Shown: piece after piece, positions 27,000-34,715 of the stretch | Position numbering within the stretch: position 1 is the stretch's first letter | How the letters are laid out: each line of letters opens with the position of its first letter | DNA from: Halioglobus japonicus | GTDB lineage: Bacteria; Pseudomonadota; Gammaproteobacteria; Pseudomonadales; Halieaceae | Assembly (NCBI GenBank): GCA_902705825.1 | Contig: CACSIL010000001.1 | Span: 119,114-183,113 of the forward strand | Length of the DNA: 64,000 nt | Reading direction: 5' to 3' | Made by a program: the position numbers and the translations under genes | The notes under the pieces: generated by a model | The model's database searches: none | What the model was told of the DNA's origin: nothing | What the model saw: the letters and a program-made list of their open reading frames with translations, nothing else

Positions 27000-28754
27000 A
27001 TGCCGAACCAGCGTTTTTTTGAGGCGAGTATTGGTCGGGGCGTCAGATTCTCGGCCAGAACATTGTTGGCCTTGTCAGTTCTGGCAGGCGCCAGTTATGT
27101 ACAGGCCAGTGCGGGGGGACGCAGCGGGTTTTCCGGTGATCCATCGACCAATGGTGGCGCCACCTGCAGTGTATGCCATGCGCCTGACGGGGCTACACCC
27201 CCAGCCATCGGTGTTGCCGGTCCGGACACCATGAGTGCCGGCCAGACAATGTTTTACTACATCGTGATGCTTGGCGGCCCGGCACAGACTGGCGGTATCG
27301 ATATTTCTGTTCAGGATGGTATCGGTGAGCTCACGCCGCTGGCCGGTGATCTGCAATTGATGAATGGCGACCTGACCCATACCGGCCCCAAGGACTTCAG
27401 TGCCGGGGCCGTGGTATTCCGCTTTCTCTATACTGCCCCGAATTACGATACCGAAGTCACTCTGCATGTGGCCGGCAACTCTACCGATGGCAATCTGGAT
27501 TTGCTCGGTGATGCGATAGCGACGACTTCCTGGGATATCACCATAGAGAATGGCTTCGAAGATCCACCAGAACCACCAACTCCGCCGCTCAGTGACCTGA
27601 CCGCCACGGAGTTCGCCACCGGGCTTAGCAATCCCATTGCCATTGAAAATGCCGGGGATGCGCGGCTGTTCGTGGCGGAACAGGCCGGCATGATCCGGGT
27701 TCTGGAAAGTGACGGAACGCTTGTACCTGCACCCTTCCTCGATATCACAGCACAGGTTGATGACGAGGGCAGCGAGATGGGTCTGCTGGGCATCGCATTT
27801 CATCCCGATTATGCGAACAACGGCTATTTCTACGTCTACTACACCCGCGACACCGGAGAGGGCCTGGACCGCTCCAGAGTGTCTCGATTTACAGTCAGCA
27901 GCGGTGATCCCGATGTGGCCGATCCGAACAGCGAGCTGGTATTGCTGGAGTTTGAACAGCCCTACGCCAATCACAATGGCGGTGATCTGCACTTTGGTCC
28001 ATCCGGCTTTCTCCATATTGCAGTAGGTGACGGTGGCAGTGGCGGCGATCCCCACAGCAACGGTCAAAACACGGCAACCCTGCTGGGCAAGATGCTGCGA
28101 ATAGATGTCGATACCCCACCGGCACCGGCACCGGCACCGGCACCGGCACCGGGTACCGGGCCGGACTGCGATATTTCACAGAACTCAAACTACAGCATCC
28201 CCGAGGGCAATGCGTTTAACAATGGCACAGCAGGCGAGGGTTGCGATGAGATATTCGTGCTCGGCGTCCGTAACCCGTGGCGCTTTGCGTTTGACAGCCT
28301 CACGGGGGGCATGTGGATAGCTGATGTGGGGCAGCGCGATTTCGAGGAAATCAACTATATTCCTCCGGGGAATAGCGGCGGCATTAATCTGGGCTGGCGC
28401 TGTTACGAGGGTGCAGAGCCTTACAAACCCAGTGGTTGTGACCGGGTTTATCTGCCGCCGGTGTACGCATACTCGCATGCGACTTCTGGCTGTTCAGTCA
28501 CCGGGGGGCGGGTGTATCGCGGACAGCGCTCCCCACATTTGCAGGGGCAGTACTTCTTTACGGATTTCTGCCAGAGCAGCATCCAGTCTCTGCGTGGGCC
28601 TCCCGATGATCCCACGCTGGGTGTCGCTTTGCCACTTGGAGAGCTGGCGGCGATATCAACATTCGGTGAAGATATCGATGGCGAGCTGTACGTGGCGGAA
28701 CTGCGTACCGGCACCATTTATCGACTGGCCTCGATATACCCGCCAGGGTGTTGA
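27000..28754 (+). CDS. Haem-bearing PQQ-type aldose sugar dehydrogenase-like protein
   Basis: A 584-residue exported protein. A long signal peptide ends near VQASA. Residues about 45-180 carry one CxxCH haem motif (C56, C59, H60 in TCSVCHAPDG) and a beta-sandwich resembling Reeler/choice-of-anchor-V domains. From about residue 200 a six-bladed PQQ-dependent aldose dehydrogenase (YliI/Gdh-B type) propeller follows, with LFVAEQAGMIRV, GLLGIAFHPDY, YANHNGGDLHFGPSG and GVRNPWRFAFD. An in-frame hexanucleotide repeat codes a Pro-Ala run inside the propeller. It probably oxidises a sugar or alcohol and passes electrons to the haem. A GAGGTGAG ribosome site precedes the ATG. Confidence 0.85.
   Translation: MPNQRFFEASIGRGVRFSARTLLALSVLAGASYVQASAGGRSGFSGDPSTNGGATCSVCHAPDGATPPAIGVAGPDTMSAGQTMFYYIVMLGGPAQTGGIDISVQDGIGELTPLAGDLQLMNGDLTHTGPKDFSAGAVVFRFLYTAPNYDTEVTLHVAGNSTDGNLDLLGDAIATTSWDITIENGFEDPPEPPTPPLSDLTATEFATGLSNPIAIENAGDARLFVAEQAGMIRVLESDGTLVPAPFLDITAQVDDEGSEMGLLGIAFHPDYANNGYFYVYYTRDTGEGLDRSRVSRFTVSSGDPDVADPNSELVLLEFEQPYANHNGGDLHFGPSGFLHIAVGDGGSGGDPHSNGQNTATLLGKMLRIDVDTPPAPAPAPAPAPGTGPDCDISQNSNYSIPEGNAFNNGTAGEGCDEIFVLGVRNPWRFAFDSLTGGMWIADVGQRDFEEINYIPPGNSGGINLGWRCYEGAEPYKPSGCDRVYLPPVYAYSHATSGCSVTGGRVYRGQRSPHLQGQYFFTDFCQSSIQSLRGPPDDPTLGVALPLGELAAISTFGEDIDGELYVAELRTGTIYRLASIYPPGC
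28119..28152 (+). repeat. CCGGCA hexanucleotide tandem repeat
   Basis: Five full copies and a partial copy of CCGGCA in tandem, inside the sugar dehydrogenase gene, encoding a Pro-Ala run. Copy changes would keep the frame. Confidence 0.9.
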
Positions 28755-28784
28755 TAACGGGCTTTGCGGGATGCGCTCGTCAGG

Positions 28785-28790
28785 TATACT
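28785..28790 (+). promoter_or_regulatory. -10-like box before the serine hydrolase gene
   Basis: TATACT in CAGGTATACTGATC, with a TTTGCG -35-like hexamer 16 bases upstream (28763-28768), 27 bases before the ATG at 28818. Confidence 0.4.
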
Positions 28791-28817
28791 GATCGGCCAA
28801 TTTGGTGGAGCAAGCGA

Positions 28818-30146
28818 ATGAGCCGCAGTGATCAGCAACACTGTCGAATCGAAGGGACAGTGGCGCCAGGATTCGAGTCTGTTAAGGAACTGTACGAACA
28901 CAAAATGCGTACGCTGGCCGAAAAGTGCACGCAACTGTGTATCTATTATGCCGGTGAAAAAGTTGTCGATCTGTGGGGGACTGTCACGGATGAACCCGGT
29001 TTTTCGCCCGACTCGCTGATAAATGTTTTCAGCAGTGGCAAAAGCCTGGAGGCCATCGCGATTGCATCGCTGGTTGACAGGGGGTTGATAGATTACAACG
29101 CCAGGATAACGGATTATTGGCCAGAGTTCGGTGGCAATGGTAAGGGTGAGCTCACAGTGGCTGAGCTAATGCGCCACGAAGCGGGGCTGCCGGCATTCAA
29201 TCGGTCGTTGGATCCGGCTGATCTGCTGACTGAAAATATCAAGAAGAATAAGGTTGGCGAGCTCATCGAGTCCCATGTGCAGACGTTCCGCAAGGGTGCG
29301 GCAAATCGAAGGGAGTATCACGCCGTCACTCGAGGTTGGATAGTGAATGAGCTCTTTCGCCGCGTCGATCCGGCAGGCCGTACCATTGGTGAGTATCTTC
29401 GCGAAGACATCAGTCAGCCACTGGAGGCCGATGCCATCATTGGCGTGAAATCCGAAGAGCTTCCGCGCGTTAAGAAAGTGGCGCCACTCGGGTTTTGGTT
29501 CCAGCTTCGGGAAAGCCTCAAGCCCAGGTTCATGAAACGGAAAATAGAGCAGAATATCTTCCAGATTCTGGCGAAGATAATACGGCTGATTCCCGGTGTG
29601 AGAAATGCAACAGTGCGCAAGGCTCCGCCGCCCTACAGGGGTATGAAAAAGCTCGCGTTTTTTAGCGACCCTGCGGTTGCTATGGGCGAGACACCTTCAG
29701 CGAATACCAATTCCAATGCCAGAGGCCTGGCCAAAATTGCAGCCATGATGGCAGCAGGCGGCAAGTGGGAGGGGCGAGAGTACCTGAGCGATGCGGCCTG
29801 GAAGGCAATGCATGCTCAGCCGCGTGAGGCCGATATGGGGTTCGTCACTACCAGCTTTACGCAGGGTGGCGTCGCCCTGTTTTCAACGCATGGCAGCAAG
29901 AGAGGGGTCTCTGAAAAAGCACTTAACGACGGCCGGGAAGGTTTCTACGGCTGGATGGGGCTGGGTGGTTCGCTGTTCCAGTGGCATCCTGAACTGAAGA
30001 TTGGTTTCGGGTATGTGCCGACGTCATTGAATGTGCTGGATCTGGTGAATGAGAGAGGCAAATCCTACCAGGTAGAAGTCGTGCGCTGTATTGAGAAACT
30101 ACGGGCCAATTCAGCAACGCGCCGCGATGGCGAGCCCGCGCCCTGA
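28818..30146 (+). CDS. Serine hydrolase, class C beta-lactamase fold
   Basis: A 442-residue member of the beta-lactamase/EstB-like family. The SxxK motif is S72-S-G-K75 (NVFSSGKSLEA). The Tyr of the second motif is probably in REYHAVTRGWIV, and the C-terminal active-site strand is around GFYGWMGLGGSLFQWHPE. There is no signal peptide, so it is cytoplasmic, as for many esterase/amidase members of this family rather than true beta-lactamases. I chose the ATG at 28818 (GGTGGAG upstream); an earlier start at 28764 would run through the promoter-like region. A YchJ-like gene follows by 15 bases, likely the same transcript. Confidence 0.85.
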   Translation: MSRSDQQHCRIEGTVAPGFESVKELYEHKMRTLAEKCTQLCIYYAGEKVVDLWGTVTDEPGFSPDSLINVFSSGKSLEAIAIASLVDRGLIDYNARITDYWPEFGGNGKGELTVAELMRHEAGLPAFNRSLDPADLLTENIKKNKVGELIESHVQTFRKGAANRREYHAVTRGWIVNELFRRVDPAGRTIGEYLREDISQPLEADAIIGVKSEELPRVKKVAPLGFWFQLRESLKPRFMKRKIEQNIFQILAKIIRLIPGVRNATVRKAPPPYRGMKKLAFFSDPAVAMGETPSANTNSNARGLAKIAAMMAAGGKWEGREYLSDAAWKAMHAQPREADMGFVTTSFTQGGVALFSTHGSKRGVSEKALNDGREGFYGWMGLGGSLFQWHPELKIGFGYVPTSLNVLDLVNERGKSYQVEVVRCIEKLRANSATRRDGEPAP

Positions 30147-30161
30147 CCGGGTCTGGATGCT

Positions 30162-30566
30162 GTGGCCAACAGTAGCACTGAACGCAGTGAATCGGCTTGC
30201 CCCTGCGGTAGCGAAGCGGACTACGCGCAATGTTGTGGACGCTTCCTGAGCGGCGATGAGCTACCGCAAAGCGCGGAGCAACTGATGCGTTCGCGCTACT
30301 GTGGCTTCGTATTATGCGACGAGCCCTATCTGCTGGCCACCTGGCATCCCGCTACACGCCCTGGAAAAGTGCGCCTGGACAGCAAGACGCGTTGGCTGGG
30401 GCTGCGCATACGCGATACCGAAGCCGGTGGCGCTGATGACGTCGGCGGCAGCGTTGAGTATGTGGCCCGTTACAAAATTGATGGCAGGGGCCATCGTCTC
30501 CACGAGATCAGCCAGTTTGATAAGATCGAGGGCCGCTGGTACTACCACAGCGGGCAACATCTGTAG
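30162..30566 (+). CDS. ychJ: YchJ-family protein with SEC-C-type metal motif
   Basis: A 134-residue protein of the UPF0225/YchJ family. The N-terminal CPCGS-x-CC motif (CPCGSEADYAQCCG) is the SEC-C type zinc-binding knuckle. The rest, with LMRSRYCGFVL, YLLATWHP and an NTF2-like WLGLRI, VEYVARY and WYYHSG, is typical. Function is unknown; a zinc-binding role is inferred from the motif. It starts with GTG. The C-terminus ends at residue 134 close to the usual length, and the next gene begins within a few bases. Confidence 0.88.
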   Translation: MANSSTERSESACPCGSEADYAQCCGRFLSGDELPQSAEQLMRSRYCGFVLCDEPYLLATWHPATRPGKVRLDSKTRWLGLRIRDTEAGGADDVGGSVEYVARYKIDGRGHRLHEISQFDKIEGRWYYHSGQHL

Positions 30567-30570
30567 CCCC

Positions 30571-31647
30571 GTGCTCCGACAAGTGACAATTCCTGCACTG
30601 GATACAGCGTTTCGCCCTGAGGGTGGCAAACCGCTTTACGTCGGCCACGGCGCGATTGCACAGCGTATACGCCTATGCCAAATCCCGATTCTGATTTTAC
30701 TCTGTAGCTTGCTCAGCACAGGCTGCTCCGATAATTCCTCATCAGCTGGGCGAGATGTTCACACCACGCGATGTATCACGGATGTTTCGGCATTCAGCCG
30801 GCATGAATTTGACTGTGACGGCGTCGCCTTCAAGGTGCTGTTAACACAGGAGTGTATTGAGCGGGCTTGCGGCCTTATCTTTGATGTACACGGATGGTTG
30901 AGTAATCCGGATCTACAGGAGGGACGATCCAACCTCGCCCGGCTGGCTGAGGAAAGAGGTGGTTACATTGTTGTCCAGCCAGGTGAGCTGAGTACCCCCA
31001 GTAGCTGGAGTCCGGGCATTCATTACGACATCGTTTTTGATTTCATGCAGCAGGCCATGACGGCCTATGCTGTAGACAGAAACCGGATTCACTTCACCGG
31101 ATTTTCCCAAGGTGGCCAGATGACCTGGAAGTTTATCTGTGATCACCCTGAAATCATTGCCAGCGCCGCTCCGATATCCGCGCCGGAGTTCTATTGCTTT
31201 TTGAACGGTAGTGGGCCAACGAGAAACGTCCCCATTTTCTATATCAGTGGTACGACCGATCTACAGGTACCCTACTATCACGCAGGTAATCCCTTCTCTA
31301 TTGTCGATTCACTGCTGCGCGTTCTTTACGACTATGGGATCGCCAGTGTTGATAGCAAAGACTATAAATATACTGAAACAGGTGACATCTCTGTCGATGA
31401 GACAGGAAAACTGGATGTTGCCGTCGCTGAAGCGGGATTTCAGATTTTGAGTGGCAGTCAACAGGGTAGCTATATCTGGACCCGCTATACAGGTGCAGAC
31501 CAAATCCCGTTTGAGCATCTGCGCCATGCCAATGGACACGTGTATCCGGACAATCCGGACAGCCTGATAATTTCCGAGGTCCCCGCAGTGTGGTTTTCTG
31601 TAGGCGAGGCGATTCTGCAGTTCTTCATCGATAACCCCAAGTCCTGA
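30571..31647 (+). CDS. PHB-depolymerase/LpqC-like esterase lipoprotein
   Basis: An alpha/beta hydrolase with a lipoprotein signal (LCSLLSTGC) and a mature start rich in Ser/Asp/Asn. The nucleophile elbow is GFSQGG in HFTGFSQGGQM, and FDVHGWLSNP is the oxyanion-side strand. The His of the triad is likely in RHANGHVYPD. This matches extracellular esterases of the PHB-depolymerase/feruloyl-esterase type. The start is unclear: no ATG precedes the signal peptide, and a GTG at 30571, 5 bases after ychJ, is my choice; a GTG at 30583 is an alternative. A fully upstream frame would overlap ychJ and is unlikely. Confidence 0.75.
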   Translation: MLRQVTIPALDTAFRPEGGKPLYVGHGAIAQRIRLCQIPILILLCSLLSTGCSDNSSSAGRDVHTTRCITDVSAFSRHEFDCDGVAFKVLLTQECIERACGLIFDVHGWLSNPDLQEGRSNLARLAEERGGYIVVQPGELSTPSSWSPGIHYDIVFDFMQQAMTAYAVDRNRIHFTGFSQGGQMTWKFICDHPEIIASAAPISAPEFYCFLNGSGPTRNVPIFYISGTTDLQVPYYHAGNPFSIVDSLLRVLYDYGIASVDSKDYKYTETGDISVDETGKLDVAVAEAGFQILSGSQQGSYIWTRYTGADQIPFEHLRHANGHVYPDNPDSLIISEVPAVWFSVGEAILQFFIDNPKS

Positions 31648-31816
31648 ATCGCGATTGGGCCCGGGATGTCAGCATTACAGGAGGGGCTGTTCGCCGTTCT
31701 CGATAAGGCGCACGCTCGGCGTATGCGCCATTGGGTCAGCCAAATTTTCTGCCGCCGCAGGCAAAGAATGATACGCTATCAGGCTGCTTTGCTCATCAAC
31801 AAGGACATCACCACTT

Positions 31817-32881
31817 ATGCCGCTCTACCCCCGGTTTTTATTGCTGGCAGTATTCTGTTTACTTGGAATGGGCGCGCAGGCGGATGCTAATGTCGCTGGT
31901 CCTCCACTAGGCGATAGCCCGGTCAGGGTCGAAATTGGCTTTCTTCTGAGCAACATCAATGCCATATATGAGGAGGACGAAACCTTCGACTTTGAGGGTA
32001 TTCTCAGCATGCATTGGAAAGACTCCCGGCTGGCTTTTGATCCCGCTGCAACAGGCTATGACGAACTGTACTATCAGGGTGATTTTCAGTTTAACGAGGT
32101 TTTCAGTGGGTGGTGGCCACAGATTATTCTGGCCAATGAAGCAGGGCGTTTTGACCGCGAGGGGGTGATGTTGCGCATCACTCCCGACGGCAGTGTGTAT
32201 TACACCGAAGAGATTGATGCCATAGCAAAATCCTATCTGGAATTGGCGCGCTACCCCTTTGACCGGCAGCAGTTGGTCGCCATTTTTGAAGTGCTGGGGA
32301 TGAACAGTAGCCAGGTCAGTATGCAGGCCGATGCGACAACCAGTGGTATATGGATGGACGAACACCATGAGGTGCGTGTGCCGCAATGGAGGCAGCCGGC
32401 ACTCTCTACCTCTATTGTTGAGTACACCCCCATATATTTCGATGGCAGTGATGTCCACCTGGAGGCGTTCCGAGTGCAGATCGATATCGAGCGCGATTAC
32501 TGGTATACGCTGAGACTCGTCGCTCTTCCCGTTATGATATTTGTCATGATGTCCTGGTCTGTGTTCTGGATGGAGCGATCCTCGCTGGGGGATCGCATGG
32601 ACATTTCCTTTATCGGTATTCTGACAGTCGTCGCGTATCAGATTATGTCCAGTGAGAGTCTGCCGAAGATATCGTATATCACCGTGCTGATGTCGTTCAT
32701 GATTATCAGTTTCCTGATGATGTGTGCCAGCATTGTGATAAACCTCCGGGTAGCAGCACTGGATAACACGAGCCGCCAGATGCAGGGAGACCGGGTAGAT
32801 AAGCTCTGCCGAGTGCTGTTCCCGGCGACCTATGTTTTACTCAACCTGCTTGTTGGGAGTTACGTGTACATAATGGGGTAG
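31817..32881 (+). CDS. Prokaryotic pentameric ligand-gated ion channel (Cys-loop receptor homologue)
   Basis: A 354-residue protein with a signal peptide (cleavage near AQADA), a beta-rich extracellular domain (about 25-215) and four membrane helices. The extracellular part has RVEIGFLLSNINAIYEEDETFDFEG, WW in FSGWWPQI, the loop LELARYPFDRQ (the Cys-loop position, without cysteines as in GLIC/ELIC) and WMDEHHEVRVP. M1 is LPVMIFVMMSWSVFWM with the conserved Pro; M2-M3 carry the hallmark LPKISYITVL. There is no large cytoplasmic M3-M4 loop, as in bacterial members. It should form homopentameric channels in the inner membrane. The ligand is unknown. Confidence 0.9.
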   Translation: MPLYPRFLLLAVFCLLGMGAQADANVAGPPLGDSPVRVEIGFLLSNINAIYEEDETFDFEGILSMHWKDSRLAFDPAATGYDELYYQGDFQFNEVFSGWWPQIILANEAGRFDREGVMLRITPDGSVYYTEEIDAIAKSYLELARYPFDRQQLVAIFEVLGMNSSQVSMQADATTSGIWMDEHHEVRVPQWRQPALSTSIVEYTPIYFDGSDVHLEAFRVQIDIERDYWYTLRLVALPVMIFVMMSWSVFWMERSSLGDRMDISFIGILTVVAYQIMSSESLPKISYITVLMSFMIISFLMMCASIVINLRVAALDNTSRQMQGDRVDKLCRVLFPATYVLLNLLVGSYVYIMG

Positions 32882-33004
32882 CCACTCTGCGTGGCTTGAA
32901 TTCCAACGCTGTTTTCCTGCAGGCATAGTCCAGCGAGGTGGCGTTGATATCACTGCTTGCGCACTCGGGTAGTGCGCCAAGATTTCATTTTCCACCACAC
33001 TTAC

Positions 33005-33021
33005 TTCACAGTTTCTGCACA
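33005..33021 (+). promoter_or_regulatory. Direct repeat, candidate response-regulator site before the YHYH gene
   Basis: TTCACA-N5-TGCACA: two similar hexamers repeating every 11 bases, followed 18 bases later by a -10-like TATATG (33040-33045). This is where an OmpR-type activator would bind in place of a -35 box. A near-identical arrangement precedes 36983. Confidence 0.45.
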
Positions 33022-33064
33022 CTCTCCGTGTTCAATGGGTATATGACTTCCAGGGAGAGTGTTC

Positions 33065-34051
33065 ATGAAAACGTTAAGCTATAGCTGTGGTGCAATAATG
33101 ATAGTCCTGCTGGCCGCGTGCGGCGGTGGCGGAGGCTCAAGTTCGGATGCGGAATCGGCCACATCCTCCTCCGATGACTCCACCGGCAACTCCGATCAAT
33201 CGACAGTGACTGTCGGTACCTCGGGTTCAACCGATGGTGTGCTGTGCGAATACAGTGATACCACTTACAACATCCAGGAGTCGCTCACCTACACCAGCCA
33301 ATCGCAGTGGACCTGCACTGAAACCACGCGCGAGCTTACGGCCAACGGTATTCCCGATCATGAGGTGGGAACATTTCCCAATCCGGGCAACCCCAATATC
33401 ATAACGGAGCAGACCGTATCGGCAAGTTACCCGCTTGATCCCGTCGAGAGTGCAGTGGCTACTGAACTCGGTGGTCCGCGCGGCGCGACAGGGTATGTAC
33501 TCAACGGCATCAAGATAGATGCCAGTACGGCCGGAAGCTGTGACGATTCGGGTACCGCGTGCAGTTTGATCGGCAACATGGGTAGCTGGAATATCGAAGC
33601 GTTGGGTCAAACCGCCTTTGATTTTGGCACCGACGCCAATAACGCGCATGTGCAGCCAGATGGCGCTTACCACTACCACGGTATGCCCGAGGGGTTTGTC
33701 GAAAAGCGCGGCGGCAACAGTTCGACGATGACACTGATCGCCTGGGCCGCCGACGGTTTTCCCATCTACGCCCGATATGGCTACAGCATCGCCGATGACG
33801 CCAGTTCTGAGCTCAAGCTGATGCGTGGCAGCTATCAGTATGTTGCCGAGGTGAGCGCCAGCAGGCCGTCTACAGAGACCTATCCACTGGGTACCTTTGC
33901 GCAGGATTATGAGTATGTTGAGGGCTCGGGAGATCTGGATGAATGCAATGGACGCACTGGTGTAACCCCGGAATATCCAGACGGCATCTATCACTACTAT
34001 GCTACTGACAGCTACCCGTTTTTTCAGCGCTGCGTTAAAGGTGCGTTATAG
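33065..34051 (+). CDS. YHYH-domain lipoprotein
   Basis: A 328-residue lipoprotein. The signal peptide ends LLAAC with Cys19, followed by a long Gly/Ser/Asp-rich tether (about residues 20-60). The mature domain shows the YHYH family hallmarks DGAYHYHGMPEG and GIYHYYATDSYPFFQRC, with AWAADGFPIYARYGY between. The His-rich motifs suggest metal binding; the family's function is not known to me. It is the first gene of a same-strand cluster with a secreted EF-hand-like protein and a two-component system. A candidate 11-bp-period direct repeat lies about 45-60 bases upstream. The ATG at 33065 follows a GGGAGAG site. Confidence 0.85.
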   Translation: MKTLSYSCGAIMIVLLAACGGGGGSSSDAESATSSSDDSTGNSDQSTVTVGTSGSTDGVLCEYSDTTYNIQESLTYTSQSQWTCTETTRELTANGIPDHEVGTFPNPGNPNIITEQTVSASYPLDPVESAVATELGGPRGATGYVLNGIKIDASTAGSCDDSGTACSLIGNMGSWNIEALGQTAFDFGTDANNAHVQPDGAYHYHGMPEGFVEKRGGNSSTMTLIAWAADGFPIYARYGYSIADDASSELKLMRGSYQYVAEVSASRPSTETYPLGTFAQDYEYVEGSGDLDECNGRTGVTPEYPDGIYHYYATDSYPFFQRCVKGAL

Positions 34052-34112
34052 GAGCCAGCTGGATCTCTACCTTCAGTGAGCTGCAACACGCCATTTTCAT
34101 GGGATCTATATT

Positions 34113-34655
34113 ATGCGAATTTCATCAAAGGGTTTACCTGTCGTACTGAGTCTCGCGATTTTGTATCTGGTGTGTGCGTCACCGGCGTTTGCACACCTGA
34201 TGGTGGCGCAGCACGGCACCATTAACATTATTGATGACGATGCCTATATGGTGCTGTCACTGCCGGTTTCGGCCTTCGCGGGAATTGATGATGACGAAGA
34301 TGGTAAGGTAACGATGATAGAATTCAATAATCATCGCCTCGCTATTGTTGCTTCGATAAAAGAAAATGTAACACTGAGCAGCCTCGAAAGGCGTCTGCGG
34401 TTGAAGGAAATAATACTCTCCCCCGTTGTGGAGCACGACAATAGTGCAGAATCGGTATCACAACTTATTGTCATGGGGAGGTTTTACCTCGCCGGTATGG
34501 ACAGCGCTCTGCGTTTTGAAGTGGGGTTGTATGGTTCAAGTGATGCGACGAAGAACCTGGAGATTTCGGCCACTCGTGTACGCGATCACCAGAAGGACAT
34601 TTTTGAGCTCACGCCTGCTGCACCGGCTTCCTTGCTGTTTGCCAGTAGCCTGTAG
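34113..34655 (+). CDS. Exported protein with an EF-hand-like Ca loop
   Basis: A 180-residue protein with a clear signal peptide (cleavage after SPAFA). Just inside the mature part is DDDEDGKVTMIEF, which fits the D-x-D-x-D-G loop and the trailing Glu of an EF-hand, so calcium binding is likely. The rest is predicted beta/helical with no family I recognise. It lies 61 bases after the YHYH gene and 60 before the histidine kinase, so it is probably in their operon and may be a periplasmic partner or input for the kinase. Confidence 0.7.
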   Translation: MRISSKGLPVVLSLAILYLVCASPAFAHLMVAQHGTINIIDDDAYMVLSLPVSAFAGIDDDEDGKVTMIEFNNHRLAIVASIKENVTLSSLERRLRLKEIILSPVVEHDNSAESVSQLIVMGRFYLAGMDSALRFEVGLYGSSDATKNLEISATRVRDHQKDIFELTPAAPASLLFASSL

Positions 34656-34715
34656 TCGCGGCGTCAGGTTCTGGATGCATTCACGCGATATTTCGAACGG
34701 CCCCGGAATAGACAT

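Noticed and set aside
27075-28067. 330-codon minus-strand open frame across the sugar dehydrogenase
   Set aside because: It is antisense to a gene with clear haem and propeller motifs, and its own translation has no domain pattern.
28119-28152. Possible CRISPR or mobile-element repeat
   Set aside because: Only a 6-base unit without spacers, coding for Pro-Ala in a reading frame.
30301-30570. Extended N-terminus of the esterase lipoprotein overlapping ychJ
   Set aside because: It would overlap ychJ by about 265 bases and put a long unconserved segment before the signal peptide.
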